A stretch of 64,000 bases of DNA from Owenia fusiformis (Eukaryota; Annelida; Polychaeta; Sabellida; Oweniidae). How positions within the stretch are numbered: the stretch's first letter is position 1; each line of letters begins with the position of its first letter. Location of the stretch: contig CAIIXF020000008.1 of the NCBI GenBank assembly GCA_903813345.2, forward strand, positions 31,644,867-31,708,866, in the 5' to 3' direction. Below, in pieces: positions 1-12,300 of this stretch. The notes under the pieces were generated by a model. The model was given only the letters and a program-made list of their open reading frames with translations. It had not been told where the DNA came from and did not search any database. The translations under genes and the position numbers were made by a program.

Positions 1-3000
1 TTAGCTGGCACGGAGGATGAAGCTGGCGACTTGCTCCTGGGACGTCGACTCAGATCTTGAGCAGGTTTCTTAACTTGAGGGACTTCTGGTGCTGTTTTCT
101 TTACATCGGGACTGGGTTTCTCAGCTGTAAATGGCCGCCCACGTTTCTTGGGTTGAGAATCTGGGCTCTTCATAGGAGGCTATAGAATGCAAGGTTGTAC
201 ATATCAGTTTGAATTTGGATTTAGTACAACTAGACACAATCTAACCAAATTGCCCACGAACCATTTGGACTTTGCTCCATTCTGAATCTTTGAACCTATC
301 ATAGGGTAATTGGACAACTCTGTCCATAATAGGATTTTCATGATCTCAAACTTTCTCTTAAATCTTTTCAGCTCTGAAATAAGGATTTCTTGTTCAAATT
401 GCTGACCAACTCACTTGAGGTGTTGTCTTGGGGTTCTGGGTTCTGGGAGATTCCGAGCCTGGCTTCATGGGTCTGGGTGAGCTCTTCTGTGCTGGAGAGG
501 GAACATAGCTAACTATACGGTCTTTCCTCACCCACTCATCATACCTAAGATACAGTAGAAACAATTATAGCACATACGCAAAAAGGCATTAACATGCAAA
601 ATGTTACCACCTTCCATTTGTTACAGATGCTGAACACTGACCGCAAAAGGCCAAACACTGTCTTAAAACATATTTCTGTTTGTGTTGGAAACATAATAGA
701 GTGGAAACATTTATTCCTCATCCCAAGTATGAATCAAATTAATCGAACATATTAGAACAAGATTAGGAAAAGTGATCCAAATAACCATTATGGCCATTGA
801 CATAACATGTTATCAAACCTAATGTAATTACTTTATTCGCTTTATAAAGTTTATATTTCTTAATTATTCACCAAAAATTTTAAGTTATACCTTGTATTCC
901 AGCCTGCATAGTGCACCAAGTACTGCCGAGCATTATTTTGTATTTCACTTTCGCAGATCTTTGCCTCATATATTTTCTGACTTTTTCCTCTGCCATATTT
1001 AACCTTGAGTTTAGTACCAATAGGGTAATCTCCGTCATCTTTACTAAGCCTAAACTCTTTCTCTGACCTAGAATGAACGAGAACCCAAGTGTAATTTCAA
1101 TAGATATGATATTCGTTCATTACATAAAATGTCTAAATTACATGATGAAAAGGGACATAAATTATCAAAAAGCAATTTGCCGCTTGATTAAGTTATAGGA
1201 AATTTTGTAATAAAATAAACCTAAACACATTATACTCTTGCTATATCTAGACGTAAACTAGCCGTGTTTTTATATACTTTTATATGTTTTAATATACTTT
1301 TTTGTTGTCATTATTAATAAGTACATATTCATTAACTATATAAGAGCTTGATGCTTGAATTCTTCTTAAAATGGAATTCAACATTTAACTTATTTTACGC
1401 AGAAAACTAATCATACGTTCTATCATGCTCTGGTTGTGTTCTCTCAGAGCCAGCATCAGATTCATCGTCACTTTCAACTGTCTTCTTTGGCTCTTCTTTT
1501 TTCTTAGACTCTTCCTTCTTCTTCACTTCCTCCCTCTTCCTGGTCTCTTTAGGATCTTCCTTCTTGCTGGTTGTTACATTATCTGAGTGTTCTTCCTCAT
1601 CGGGTTTGTCCCCACCACGCATGGATCTTCTACGAGTCTGTGACCAAGTAAATAAATAAAGATTTTGCCATTGCAATTGCATTTATTACACCCCTAAAAA
1701 ATCATATTTTAATAAAATACTTTTTTTTGACAAAGCTTATGAACATTAAATTGTGTTCCTTTATGTTTCACCCTTATCTCTCATAATGTTTAAGGGTTAT
1801 GTACTGGGAGGTTTAGGATATAGGGGTTATCCCAATGAAATTATGTTCATTTCCCAAGGGGCCACATAGGCTGGATACACTTAAGATAAAGTATATATTC
1901 TCTCCACATAGTGTACCTAGAACCTCAGTTGGTATGCATAACAAACATAAGGCCTCAATTAAATTAGACAATTTAGCTGTACATACCACAGAGGGCTGTT
2001 GTTTAGGAGATTCCAAGACAGGTGGAGGAGGTGTAGCTGTGTTATCTTCTCTACTCGTGGCTTCTTCCTCACTTGGCTTGTCCCCTCCACGCATTGATCT
2101 ACGACCCTGCAAAAGTTAAGTGTCATAAAGTAAGGGAACTGGCATGTCAGCAAGCAAGCGAAAAGTCATAAAGCAAGGAAATGTCATAAAGCAAGGGAAA
2201 TGTCATAAAGCAAGGCAATGTTGTGAAGCAAGGGAAATGTCAAAAAGCAGGGAAGTCATTAAACAAGGGAAATGTCATAAAGCAAGGGGAATGTCATAAA
2301 TCAAGGGAAATGCCAATAGGCAAGGTAAATGTCATAAATAAAGGGAAATGTCATTAAAAAGGGAAATTGCAAAAAGTAGCTGAATGCAGTGGATGAGACT
2401 TGGAAATGGTGGTTCAGAAAAACAATGAAAACTTCACATAAATGTAAGCCATAGTAGGACTTAGACATGTATATAATTTTCAAACAACAATTCTTTTGAA
2501 TCATTGACTTTCTATATATAATTATTCAAGCAATTCATAATTCAAATTTGGGACAACAAAAAATCATACTGATAGACTTGTTGAATAGAAAGAGACTTAC
2601 TCGTTTTTCGACCGATGGGTTTTCTTCTTTTGGCTTCTCCTTTTCCTTAATTTCAGGAGGTTTCTCCTTAGTATCTTGAGTATCAAGTACAGATGTACTT
2701 CGAGTCATCTTTTTAGTCATTTCTAATTTAGGAGGTGGTGTATTCTTTTCTTTAGTTTTTTCCTCCTTCTGTCTCTTTTCTTCTTCCTTTTTCAACATTT
2801 CTAGTTTTTTCTCTGTTGGTTTTGATGTTCTCTTATTGTCCTCTTTTCCTTTGTCCTTTTTATCTTCGACTTGTTTCTTTTCCAAGGGGTCTTTCCGAGT
2901 AGGTGTTGATTCACGTGTGGGGGTGAGATGGGCTTTAGGCCTCCCTCTGCGTGGACTGTCTCTGCTGCTTACATCAGGCCTGCTGTCCTCACTACGGACA

Positions 3001-6000
3001 CTTTCATTATCATCATCTTTCACATTCTGAGCCTGCTCGAAGCAAAAGACACAATTATTATTTACCTCCAGGAAAATACCCATACATTATCAAAGTTCAA
3101 TATAAAACCAGAAAACATATAAATACCTTGTAATAATACTAATCTAAGATTAATGCAATTTATTACCTCATCCTTTTCTTTCTTCATGATATCAGCCTTA
3201 CGTGGCGACTTTGGTGACTCTCTCTCCCTGAAGGATAATATGCTTCGCCCCGTTGATGGTCCCTGCTGCCTACTTGGCCGGCTAGGACGTCCACTCAGGG
3301 TACCCATAGCATTACCTAACTTGCGGTAGAAATCTTCAAAGGCGTGTAAATATCTGAAAATGAGTATATAAAATTTGAAGCATTTTTCCAAGTACAAAAC
3401 CAACAATTTTAGATCAGAGCGCTAAAAGCTCATGAAATCATTCTAGAATTTTTCAGGAATATGACGTTTGCATAGAATTTCATTTGTTATTCATGCTCAG
3501 ACCCTTTTCAAGTTGTTCTCAATGTACTTCAATTGGAGGGGGACAAATCTTATTATCAACTGTACTTATTTATAGAAATTTTGATTTGACCCCTATAACA
3601 CCTAATTCCTTCTAATGAGAATATATAGGCATCTGTATGTCATCTTCCTTAGCAGGTGTCCAGAATTCACAGCTAAAACCAATTTGGAAGCACCCAATTA
3701 AACTGAGATATGTTGATTTCAGATATCATAAAAAGTTGAACAAAATTCTTACTCACTTTTTATATGCTGATTTAATTTGGTGGGAAGCTGTACCAGTGAT
3801 AGGTAGGCCCATTCTATTGTACACATGGCGCCATTTCATCTGATTGGTCACCTTATTGAACCCTCCGATCTCTCTGACCAATCGGAACAGTTTGTAAAGG
3901 TTGAGATCCTGATTGCCTATTTGTGGTGTTTTGTTAATTGGTGTACATCGGTCATCCATGAACTTGTAGAGCTGGGCTACAAATCTGTCTCTCTCCTGGT
4001 GACTCTCTTCATCTGATGACTGCACACACAAAAAAGATAGATATACATAAAGAAGTCAAAATATATATTTCGAACAAATGAATCATTAAGTGACTTATAT
4101 TACTACTATTATTATACAGATATCAAAATTTATAATCAAATACAAGTGTCTTATTGCATTTCTAAAGGATGCACCTGCGATTACTATTACTATTAAATAT
4201 GTTTCAATCAAGTTACACAATTTTAATGAAATTCAATATTGATTTTATAGTAATTTTCATAATGAATGTCCAATATTTGAATTTCCAATAGCTATATTGT
4301 CTGAAATATGAAAATCGTTTAGTTAAAGTTTTAGTTAAAGTTAGCAAGTTTACTATTTTACTACATGCATAATACAAATCACCATGTAATTTTTAAATAA
4401 GACATTGAAGAACATACCTCAGGCGATTCTGAGTCGATTTCACTGTCACTGCCGAGCAACTCATTTTTATTCCAGTTAGAAGGAAGTTCCTCTTCCTCAA
4501 TATAACGTAGAGATCTCTCCATGGTAACCTTGAGACTTTTATCATCATTCTTCATGGCTACTTCTTTGGTAAACTCCTTTGTGTCCTTTCTGGGCACAGC
4601 TTGACTGCAAGGAAAGGCACATGGACATGCTAAGGGTATTGAGAGTAGTCTAATGGTCAATAATGAAAATATCAGCTGGTCTGAGGTTCACATCATATGT
4701 AAGTTGGTGATGACTAGTGGATATTCCTTAGCTAAAACAATGTTCTTAATTGACAGCCAGTAACAAAAGCCACATTTTACAAAAGAACAAGAAATGAAAT
4801 ATGATGGTGAGTTTGTTGCCTCTAAACAAGAAAATTACTTTGTAAACATCAATATATGTGATAAATTTGGTGATGGAAGAAAACTTGTTGAAAAATTGTT
4901 GAAGAGAGCTTTAAGACTTCAACATTACATTCACCCAATCGAAATATTCTAGCCTATTGCACGGTCTACTTACTATTTGTTATCCTTGAATGATCTGACC
5001 AACAAATGTTCTTTAGTCTTTAATTCAATGTCACTGGCAGAGGGTAGCACCACTAACATTGGCACCCACGTAGAACCTTTACGTTTGTCTGTAGATTCAA
5101 CATTCACCACCTATGCAGAAAAAAAATTATACTTACAGTTATGGAAAAGCGGACAAACAAAATATCAAAATGATGTTTGAGAAAAAATTAATGTTATGTC
5201 ACAATGCAAAGTATATAATAAAAATAACAATATTTTGAAAATGCAGACACATATTGGAGCTCATACCTTGCCGATCATGTCCACAAGGCGACCTTTATAG
5301 ACTCGTTTCTTTGGTGTGTCATCATCTTCATCAGAGGATGAAAACTCATCATTGCTGAAACACATGACAGATAAAGAGTAGAGGTAGACATACAAAAGTT
5401 GTACAGTAGACATGTAAAAGTTATAAAAGTTAAATAATAGTTAACATGATAAAGTAGACATGTAAAGGTTTATAGTAGATACACAAACATTATAAAGCAG
5501 ATTTTAAAAGTAATAAGGCAGACTTGTAAAAGTACCCCCAAAAATTATAACAGACTATCAAAAATTAGCTAAACTACACACACTTCTTTATCAAAACCCA
5601 TGAATAAACACTTAAAAGGCATTTTCTTGAATCTGTTGCAAGCAAATTACATTCTTCAATCAATCATTTATCTTAAGCTTAGAAGTATAGACGAATAGCG
5701 AAATGAATAAAATCAACACTGTTTTTTACCTCAATGCAGCCCCTGAGCGTCTCTTGGACATGCCGGCTTCAGGATATAATGCTTTCTTTCTGCTCTGCAC
5801 TACTGGGGTCCCAAAGTGTTCAGGGTGGGTCAGCGGTAGCTGGTCCAGTGTCTTGAAGAAACACACAATTGTTGCAAGATTACAAGTCTTTCATGGCTGT
5901 ATATAATGTATACATGTACAGGGTTGTGAGTCTTTCAAAATATAAGATTTACTATGTACATATCTATAATTTACATTATGTGATATTGGATTATAAATAA

Positions 6001-9000
6001 TACCTAAATGAACATTTTCACCATTATACTTTAAATATTCCACCTGGCACCTAATACTCCCTTGAGAATTTTATAGCAACTGTAACGAAGATATGTGTTA
6101 CATAGATTTTAATAATAAAATAGGGCGTTAACATGCAAAATGTCACCACCTGCCATTTATTACAGATGTTGGATGCTGAGCACCGACCCCCAAACATTGA
6201 CCGCTGTCCATAAAAAGTTGGAGACTATAACGTTACAATATGCCACAACAAGAAATGGTAAAAAGGTAAAACTTGGATTGAAGCTTAAAATTGCTTTTTG
6301 CTAATGTAAAGAGAATTACTATGACATACCTCACTCTCGATAAAGTGCTTCTCCCCCTTTAAACAAAGTTGTGTACGACGTAGAGTTGCTTCATCACCAT
6401 CATCAAATACTAAAAACAAAATCAGACAAATATGTTCAAATTTGGAAAAAGTAGAAAAACATGCAATGGACAAAAATGAAACAAATATCTCATTTACGTC
6501 ATTGACTGTGCATACAAAAGTTCAGTTACATTTGATTATATATCCTATTCACTTAATTTACATGTCAATATTTTTATCTTTTTGACATGGTACAAACAGA
6601 TTTTCAGTGTTGAATCTAATGGCTCCAATAATAGGCAGATCCCTGTAACATCTTTAAAAAAATTACTGTGTTGCCCAACTAGACTGATTCGTTTAATTTT
6701 GTATTAAAAGATAGACAAGCCATTTGAAGTATTCATTGAAATAAATAATAATTATATATGACGATATATGCATTAAACATGTATCAATCTTCACCATTGA
6801 CTTATCTTGATAAAAACAAACATTAGAACAACAGAAATTGTGAAATGTTTTATAACATGATCTCTATGATATTGGATGGAAGAACCAAATATACAATCCC
6901 TCTCTAGGTATAAGCTTTATACGTACTGGCAGTATACATGCTGGAGTCCTTTACTGATGCAATTGTTGCTTCTACCGTCTGTCCAGTTGTTGGGTTCTTC
7001 ACCTCAACAACTGCACCCAACTACAACAGAAACAGTGATTTCTTCAACATATGCCACAAAAAATAACATTAATATCTACAGAAATCATAATTTCCTCCTT
7101 CCTAAACATAAATTACATTATCCCACAACTGTTGACATAAAGACACAAGTGACATTTGAACACAAGTGACATTTAGACACGAGTGACATTTAGATATCAT
7201 CCCTTGCATATCATATAATAATATTTCAGTTATTTTGTAACTGGTTACAAAATTGAATAACCCTAAATCTTCATGTTGAATTTTCATGTTGACATTTGTG
7301 TAATAGAAGCTCAAACTTAATACAGTAGGAATAACTTGAATATTTTTATGATAAAAATGGGTGTTGGAATCTTTGATATCTCGTCTTAGTGATGGCAAAC
7401 TATACAGATGACAGGATGCTCTGTTGCTAAGTAACTTAATTAAAAGACACCATAACCTCTAAAATCTATGTAAAAATGTGCGCCTCTTAATTGAAACTTA
7501 CCCTCAAGGGACCTTTGATGTGCTCATCCGTCACCATCACAGACATATTGCCTTCCTTGAGCACTACCTAATAATGCAAATAATGTCATACAATATATTC
7601 ATGCATTGCTGAACATTAAGAACATTCATTAATAACCATTCATAAACTATAATATAAAAGCAGTACAAAATAAGTAATATCCTCAGCAATTTGTTTTAGC
7701 CTTGTGCAATTACTTCTCATTTAATTCATTTTGATTACAAAATGGGTAAAATATCTGAACTTAACAATCAAATGGACTTATATCAAATAGTATGATGCAT
7801 ACAAATTTTCAAAAGAATTCAATCAAATTCTCAACTGATAAGTGAAAATAGGTTTTCAATTAAATATTAAAATCATTTTCATATTCTCAACTTTACATAA
7901 TACAGTTTTGAGCGGTTAACATAGTTATAAGGTCAGTATGTTGCATCTTCTGCATTTGGTACACAGCTGTTTCTATATTTTAAGGTCAATTAAGGCCACC
8001 TACTTACCTCAGCCAGTTCACAAAAATCAATAATTTTTAACCACTGAACAACTCAGAAATATTAATACTAGCCTAAAAATAGAATATCCCATACCACAGT
8101 AGTTTTTTAATCTCATGTTTCCTTGCATATAATAAACAAGTTCAACTTGTTCTGGAAAGAGTTGGCATAATGCCATCTATCAAGTTTGAATGACTATGTT
8201 ATGCTTCTGTGATATAGTTAAATAGTTTTATATTTGACATAACAAATTCCATAAGAACCAACAACAAATTTGACAATTTACCTACCTTGCATTTTACTTG
8301 GCGGACAACTTTCTTGATCTTAGCTTCACAAAATGCGCCTTTATATTTGGCACTGACTTCTACGCCGACATTCAAGTATGGCGGCTCTTCACCCGCCTGC
8401 AAGAAAAATATAATGATGAAAGTTGCATCAGTTTAGATAAGACAAGATATAAAAATATGTAATTTAATAAACTGCCAGAAGGTGCTACCAGTGCCGGTAT
8501 CACAGTACAGACTTTAATTTAGCAAGAAGCATCAGGGAACTGTGAAACTGTATGTCAGTTGAAGTAATCTAGAATAATTTAGGTCATTCTAGGGTGAAAG
8601 CATGTCTATGGGGTGAATCAAGTAAACAGACAGTAATCAGTCGACGGTAACTATGAATTTAAATGAAGAGGTGATCAATTGATGAAACTGATTCTCTCTT
8701 GTTGATTTTATTAGACTTAGTCCCTATAATATGATCATTTCTTTTGAACAGCTGACTGGATGAGGAAGCCATTTTCAATATTTTGAACACATTTGAACTT
8801 GACCTGCCAACGCTTCTAACATACAGTTCTAAACAACATCTCTTCTCAAAGTTTGCAATTTCTGTATCCTTAATATCATGGGATACATTAGCCGAGTTTT
8901 CAATGAGCAAAATCGTTTCAATCAGTCTGAAACACTTGTTGAAAAGTGCATTCATATTTTTGGCATCCACATTTTCAAGCAAGAAGTTGTTTTTAGGCCG

Positions 9001-9055
9001 CTCAAAATCTGGAAGAAAGAACATGGGATATCTATTGAATTCGGATACTTACCAT
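1..9055 (-). CDS. ARID4: ARID4 (RBBP1-like) chromatin regulator, 17 exons, C-terminus off the left edge
   Basis: Chromatin reader of the ARID4A/ARID4B family, which in animals works with Sin3-HDAC complexes in the nucleus. Exons read on the minus strand, high to low: 9055-9053 (ATG only), 8396-8286, 7567-7502, 7020-6927, 6409-6330, 5851-5730, 5354-5267, 5110-4974, 4604-4418, 4019-3757, 3353-3167, 3032-2601, 2106-1987, 1637-1417, 1067-891, 544-415, 179-1 (continues). All junctions are GT-AG and phases agree, giving about 866 residues in the window. Visible domains: Tudor-like N-terminus (residues about 2-125, with [12 protein letters not shown] and [11 protein letters not shown]), RBB1NT region (about 178-245), ARID (about 305-395, with [20 protein letters not shown]), a long charged Lys/Glu linker (exon 3032-2601) and chromo-barrel (about 718-775, with YLVHYAGWN and [10 protein letters not shown]). 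The start codon is the last codon of exon 1, just before a strong GTAAGT donor, and matches the family's N-terminus. KKRGRPF in the last exon resembles an AT-hook. The conserved C-terminal coiled region is outside the window. Confidence 0.95.
582..680 (-). repeat. Interspersed repeat, TGCAAAATGTCACCAC family (copy 1)
   Basis: Part of a dispersed family seen four times (582-680, 6119-6245, 19727-19860, 21232-21375). Shared parts are a CATGCAAAATGT(C/T)ACCAC core, a CATTTGTTACAGA segment and, in longer copies, AAAAAGTTGGAGACTATAA. This copy lies in an ARID4 intron and is in the same orientation as the one at 6119. Confidence 0.6.
2121..2370. repeat. Minisatellite, unit about 19 bp, in ARID4 intron
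   Basis: About a dozen imperfect head-to-tail units of the form GGGAAATGTCATAAAGCAA, decaying toward the high-coordinate end. Lies in the intron between exons 3032-2601 and 2106-1987, starting only about 15 bp from the acceptor of the latter exon. Confidence 0.85.
5375..5540. repeat. Degenerate tandem repeat (GTAGACATGTAAAAGTTATAA-like)
   Basis: Five or six diverged units of roughly 25-35 bp sharing TAGACATGTAAAAGT, in an ARID4 intron. Confidence 0.5.
6119..6245 (-). repeat. Interspersed repeat, TGCAAAATGTCACCAC family (copy 2)
   Basis: Longest copy in this orientation: GTTAACATGCAAAATGTCAC at the low end, CCATTTATTACAGATG in the middle and AAAAAGTTGGAGACTATAA at the high end. It is the reverse complement of the copies at 19727 and 21232. 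Lies in the ARID4 intron between exons 6409-6330 and 5851-5730. Confidence 0.65.
7135..7195. repeat. Short tandem repeat, three 17-bp units
   Basis: ACACAAGTGACATTT-type units repeated three times with small changes, inside an ARID4 intron. Confidence 0.7.
8659..9008 (-). CDS. Uncharacterised exon-like reading frame inside ARID4 intron 1
   Basis: A 350-nt open stretch on the same strand as ARID4, starting directly after a pyrimidine-rich acceptor (TTCTTTCTTCCAG, ending at 9009) and running to a TAA at 8659-8661. It encodes about 116 residues rich in Asn, Lys, Ser and Leu, with a central Leu/Ile-rich stretch that could be helical; no domain was recognised. The frame also begins with an ATG at 9024 lying within the acceptor tract, so it could be an unspliced 121-codon frame. 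It cannot be spliced to ARID4 exon 1, whose donor is only 44 nt upstream, so an upstream exon from another transcript would be needed. It may be a nested or alternative last exon, or a chance frame. Confidence 0.28.
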
Positions 9056-9302
9056 CCTTCTACTTGTCCCAGCTTATCACTGTGTAGTCCACTATGCTAC
9101 AGGATAGATTAAAGAAATATATACCGTAGAGTTACTTAGAAACTCGGCAATTTGTAAGCTCCCTCAAGAACTTTGGAAATATTTTGTGACTGGCGAAACA
9201 ACAATCTGTGCTGGGGGTCCTTGAATATGATTGGTCAAAAGTCACATGGACTACCAAATTTTCCCACAATTCAGACGGAGCGCATGCGCTTTGATGCACA
9301 AA
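9056..9302. promoter_or_regulatory. Bidirectional promoter between ARID4 and TOP6BL-like gene
   Basis: About 250 bp separate the two divergent start codons. The stretch is less AT-rich than its surroundings. It holds an NRF1-type palindrome GCGCATGCGC at 9280-9289 and an inverted CCAAT box (ATTGGTC, 9230-9236). The plus-strand ATG sits in an AAAATGGCCGACGTC context, which resembles a YY1 site followed by a CRE-like GACGTCA. No TATA box was seen. NRF1, CCAAT and YY1 sites are typical of TATA-less housekeeping promoters; the motifs are seen, the function is inferred. Confidence 0.6.
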
Positions 9303-12300
9303 ATGGCCGACGTCAACAACATGCAGTTTGGTGTCAGTGACGGTATTTGATCTTGTTTTCTGTCTTAAAATAGACATAGATTTTGTTCTATTTGTGCGAT
9401 TCGTATGTATACTCTACTTATCTATGGTTTGTGATATTTTAAACATTAAAGAATATTTCAAAGGGACGAAATTAAAGATTTGGAAACTAGGACAACTTTG
9501 TCTTCTGCTAGAGGCTCACAATGGGGTCCATCATCCAAATGTCAAAACTTGATTTAATACTGTTTTCTACCCCACTTTGTCAGTCAAGGTTGATGAATAT
9601 TATAAAATAATCGAAAATGTTGAACTTTTATTTGATAATTATGTGGGTCAATGACGGATGATCTTTATTTACTGTTCTTTACGTAAAAATCATTCGTTAA
9701 TAAAAGAGGCCATATTGGGGTTTTTGTACTGAATGTATTGGAGTTAGACACCTGTAACCAAACTGCATTGAATACATCATTTTGATCTATAAGTTAAAGA
9801 TTTTTTTCAGATATGGAGCATTTTACAAATAACACTTGAAAATGAATACTTTACATTTCACCTCACTATATTTTAAAGGTGCAACAATTAGTGCAGGGGG
9901 GGGGGGCATTCAACGATCAGCGACCAAAATAAATATATTGAAGTTTGGATATTTCATCAGACTAAGCTTAACATATATTTTTATTATCTACAAAGAAACC
10001 ACCTGGATGGACATTATTTCAGCTGATATTCCTCTTGAAACGTGGTGAATCTTAAAAATCTATAAGTGGGACTCCCATTATAGAAGCTGAATTTACACTT
10101 CTTAATGCTGAAATTGAGAGTTTATCCATACATTTTAAGAAAATATGTATCTCAAAGAAAATGTTAAGCCAAATATTGACCTGATAGCTCAGAAAAAATA
10201 AAAAAATGTGCATTTTCTCTCTACAGTCCTTGTTGCCCCTTTAAAACAAGTGGTTTGTGTAAAAACTGGGTCTGACCATGGGCTTTCAACTAGACCGAGT
10301 ACCTGGGTGAGTACTGTATCTACAACATTTGAGAATCAGGTAGTTTGGTTACCAACTACATGTAACCTGTCAAAAACCAACCAACTAACCAGCAAACCAA
10401 CCAAATCAAGCAAAGAACAAAAATAATTAACCAGCCAAGCAACCAATGTTTGGTTGCATGCTTGCTTTGTTGGCTTGTTGATTGCTCAGTTTGGTTTGAT
10501 TGGTCTTTTCATTGCTTGCTTATTTATTTGGTTGTTTGCTTCATTGATCGGTCAGATAGTAAGTAAGCTAGTTGTTCTTTTGCTTGATTACATAGCTAGT
10601 TGGTTGATTGATTGGTTAGTGATTGGTAAGTTGTCTGCTTGGTTGTTAAGTTTGATGATTGGCAACTTCATTGGTATGTTGGTCGATTGATTAATTGGAT
10701 AGGTGATTGGTTGGTCAGTTGCTTGGTTAGTTGTTTTGTTGGTTGCTTCTTTGTTCTTTGGTTGGTCTGCCATTGTTGGCTTGTTGCTTGTTTTGATTTG
10801 GTTCTTATTTTCATTGTTAATAAGTTGGTTGGTTGATGGTTAATTGATTGGCCAGTTGCTTGCTTAGTTGTTTTGATGATTGATGAGTTGGGTGGATGAT
10901 TTGTCAGTCAGTTGCTTGTTAGTTGGTTGCTTTGATGGATGGTTGCTTTTGGCTCATTGCTTGACTTGTTGCTTAGTTTGTTTGTTGATTGGTTTCATGG
11001 TTGACAATTTTATAAATTTGTTTGTTTGTTGCTTGGTTTGCTGATCTGGTAGTTGGTTGCTTGATTGGTTGCATGGTTTGATGATTGCTTTATTAGTTGA
11101 TTGTTTCTTAGGTTGGCTTGCTTGGTTGGATGTTTGATTGCTTGTTTGATTCATTGATTAGCCAGAGTTGGAGGTCAGTTGGAAGGATTTTTGTTTGTTT
11201 GGATTGTTGATTGGCATTTAAAGGAGTGCCGGTGTACTTAAAGGCACCTGGGCCCTTGTGGCTTAGGTGATAATCTTCTCATATACTGTTTGTATTGGTT
11301 AGTTTTATGAAGGTTAAGCTCTAAAAATACACTAAATATACATTTTGGGGCATAAAATAAAAAAATGAAAGGAACTTTAGGTTCCCAGTTACCTGACTAC
11401 CCAGTTTTTTACACAAACCCCAACAGGTGTGAGAATTTCAAACGGTCTCACATTTGCTTTCCAATGGTTCCATTCATTTTAATATAGTCCATCCAAGTTA
11501 GCCTTTGCATTCGATTGACTTTGCTATTTAAAAGAGAGCTTCATCTTCATGTGATGGCTTCTAGAAGGACAAAGGAGTGAGGGGGCCATTGCAGAATTTC
11601 AGAAGGAGTGTGTTCACCCACAATAAGCGGATCCTGAAATGTGTTGCTTATTTATAGTGACCATATTATAATTTTGAACTTGTTTTTGTTGTAGGTATGT
11701 TTCCTGACTATAACACTGGAGATATGTCTGACTCCAGTAGCTGCAGTGATGTGCCAGATCTCCCTGTTCAACATGCAATGATTGAGGTAAATATAATGCA
11801 TACCACGTCAGTAGACATCTGATTTTTATACTTGAATGAAAATAATGAATGTTGGTTAGCAAAAATTGATCACCAGGCATTTTGCAAGAAATGACTCAAT
11901 AACCCAGGGTTGAGAATAAAACATTTTTTGTACCCCCCCCTTCTGATCTGATACATTTACATTCCACTGTTTTGTGCCTAGAAGTTATTGCTATGATTAA
12001 TTTCACTATTACACTGTTAACTAGAGTTAGTACTGTATGATATAGTTAGTTTTTTTTAATTTTCAGATTCTAATGTTAGCTGTTATGTATTAGGTAATTT
12101 TATCTTTTTATTTTTAAATGCACGTTTAGTTAAATTGTTTTAATTAATTTACTAATTTTAAAAAAATTACTTTCGTTTAAGGACCTTGCTAACCATAGAT
12201 TGTCTAAAACTAACTTATAGGCTATCAAAAATTATTCTTAAAAGGACTCACCTCAAAATATGAGCACTTTAAGTGCATTTTCTCAGTGTACTCTTAAATA

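Noticed and set aside
10375-11215. Interstitial telomere repeat or a repetitive protein gene
   Set aside because: The words are TTGGTTG and TTGCTTGG in no fixed order, not TTAGGG or another telomere unit, and the frames are short and low-complexity.
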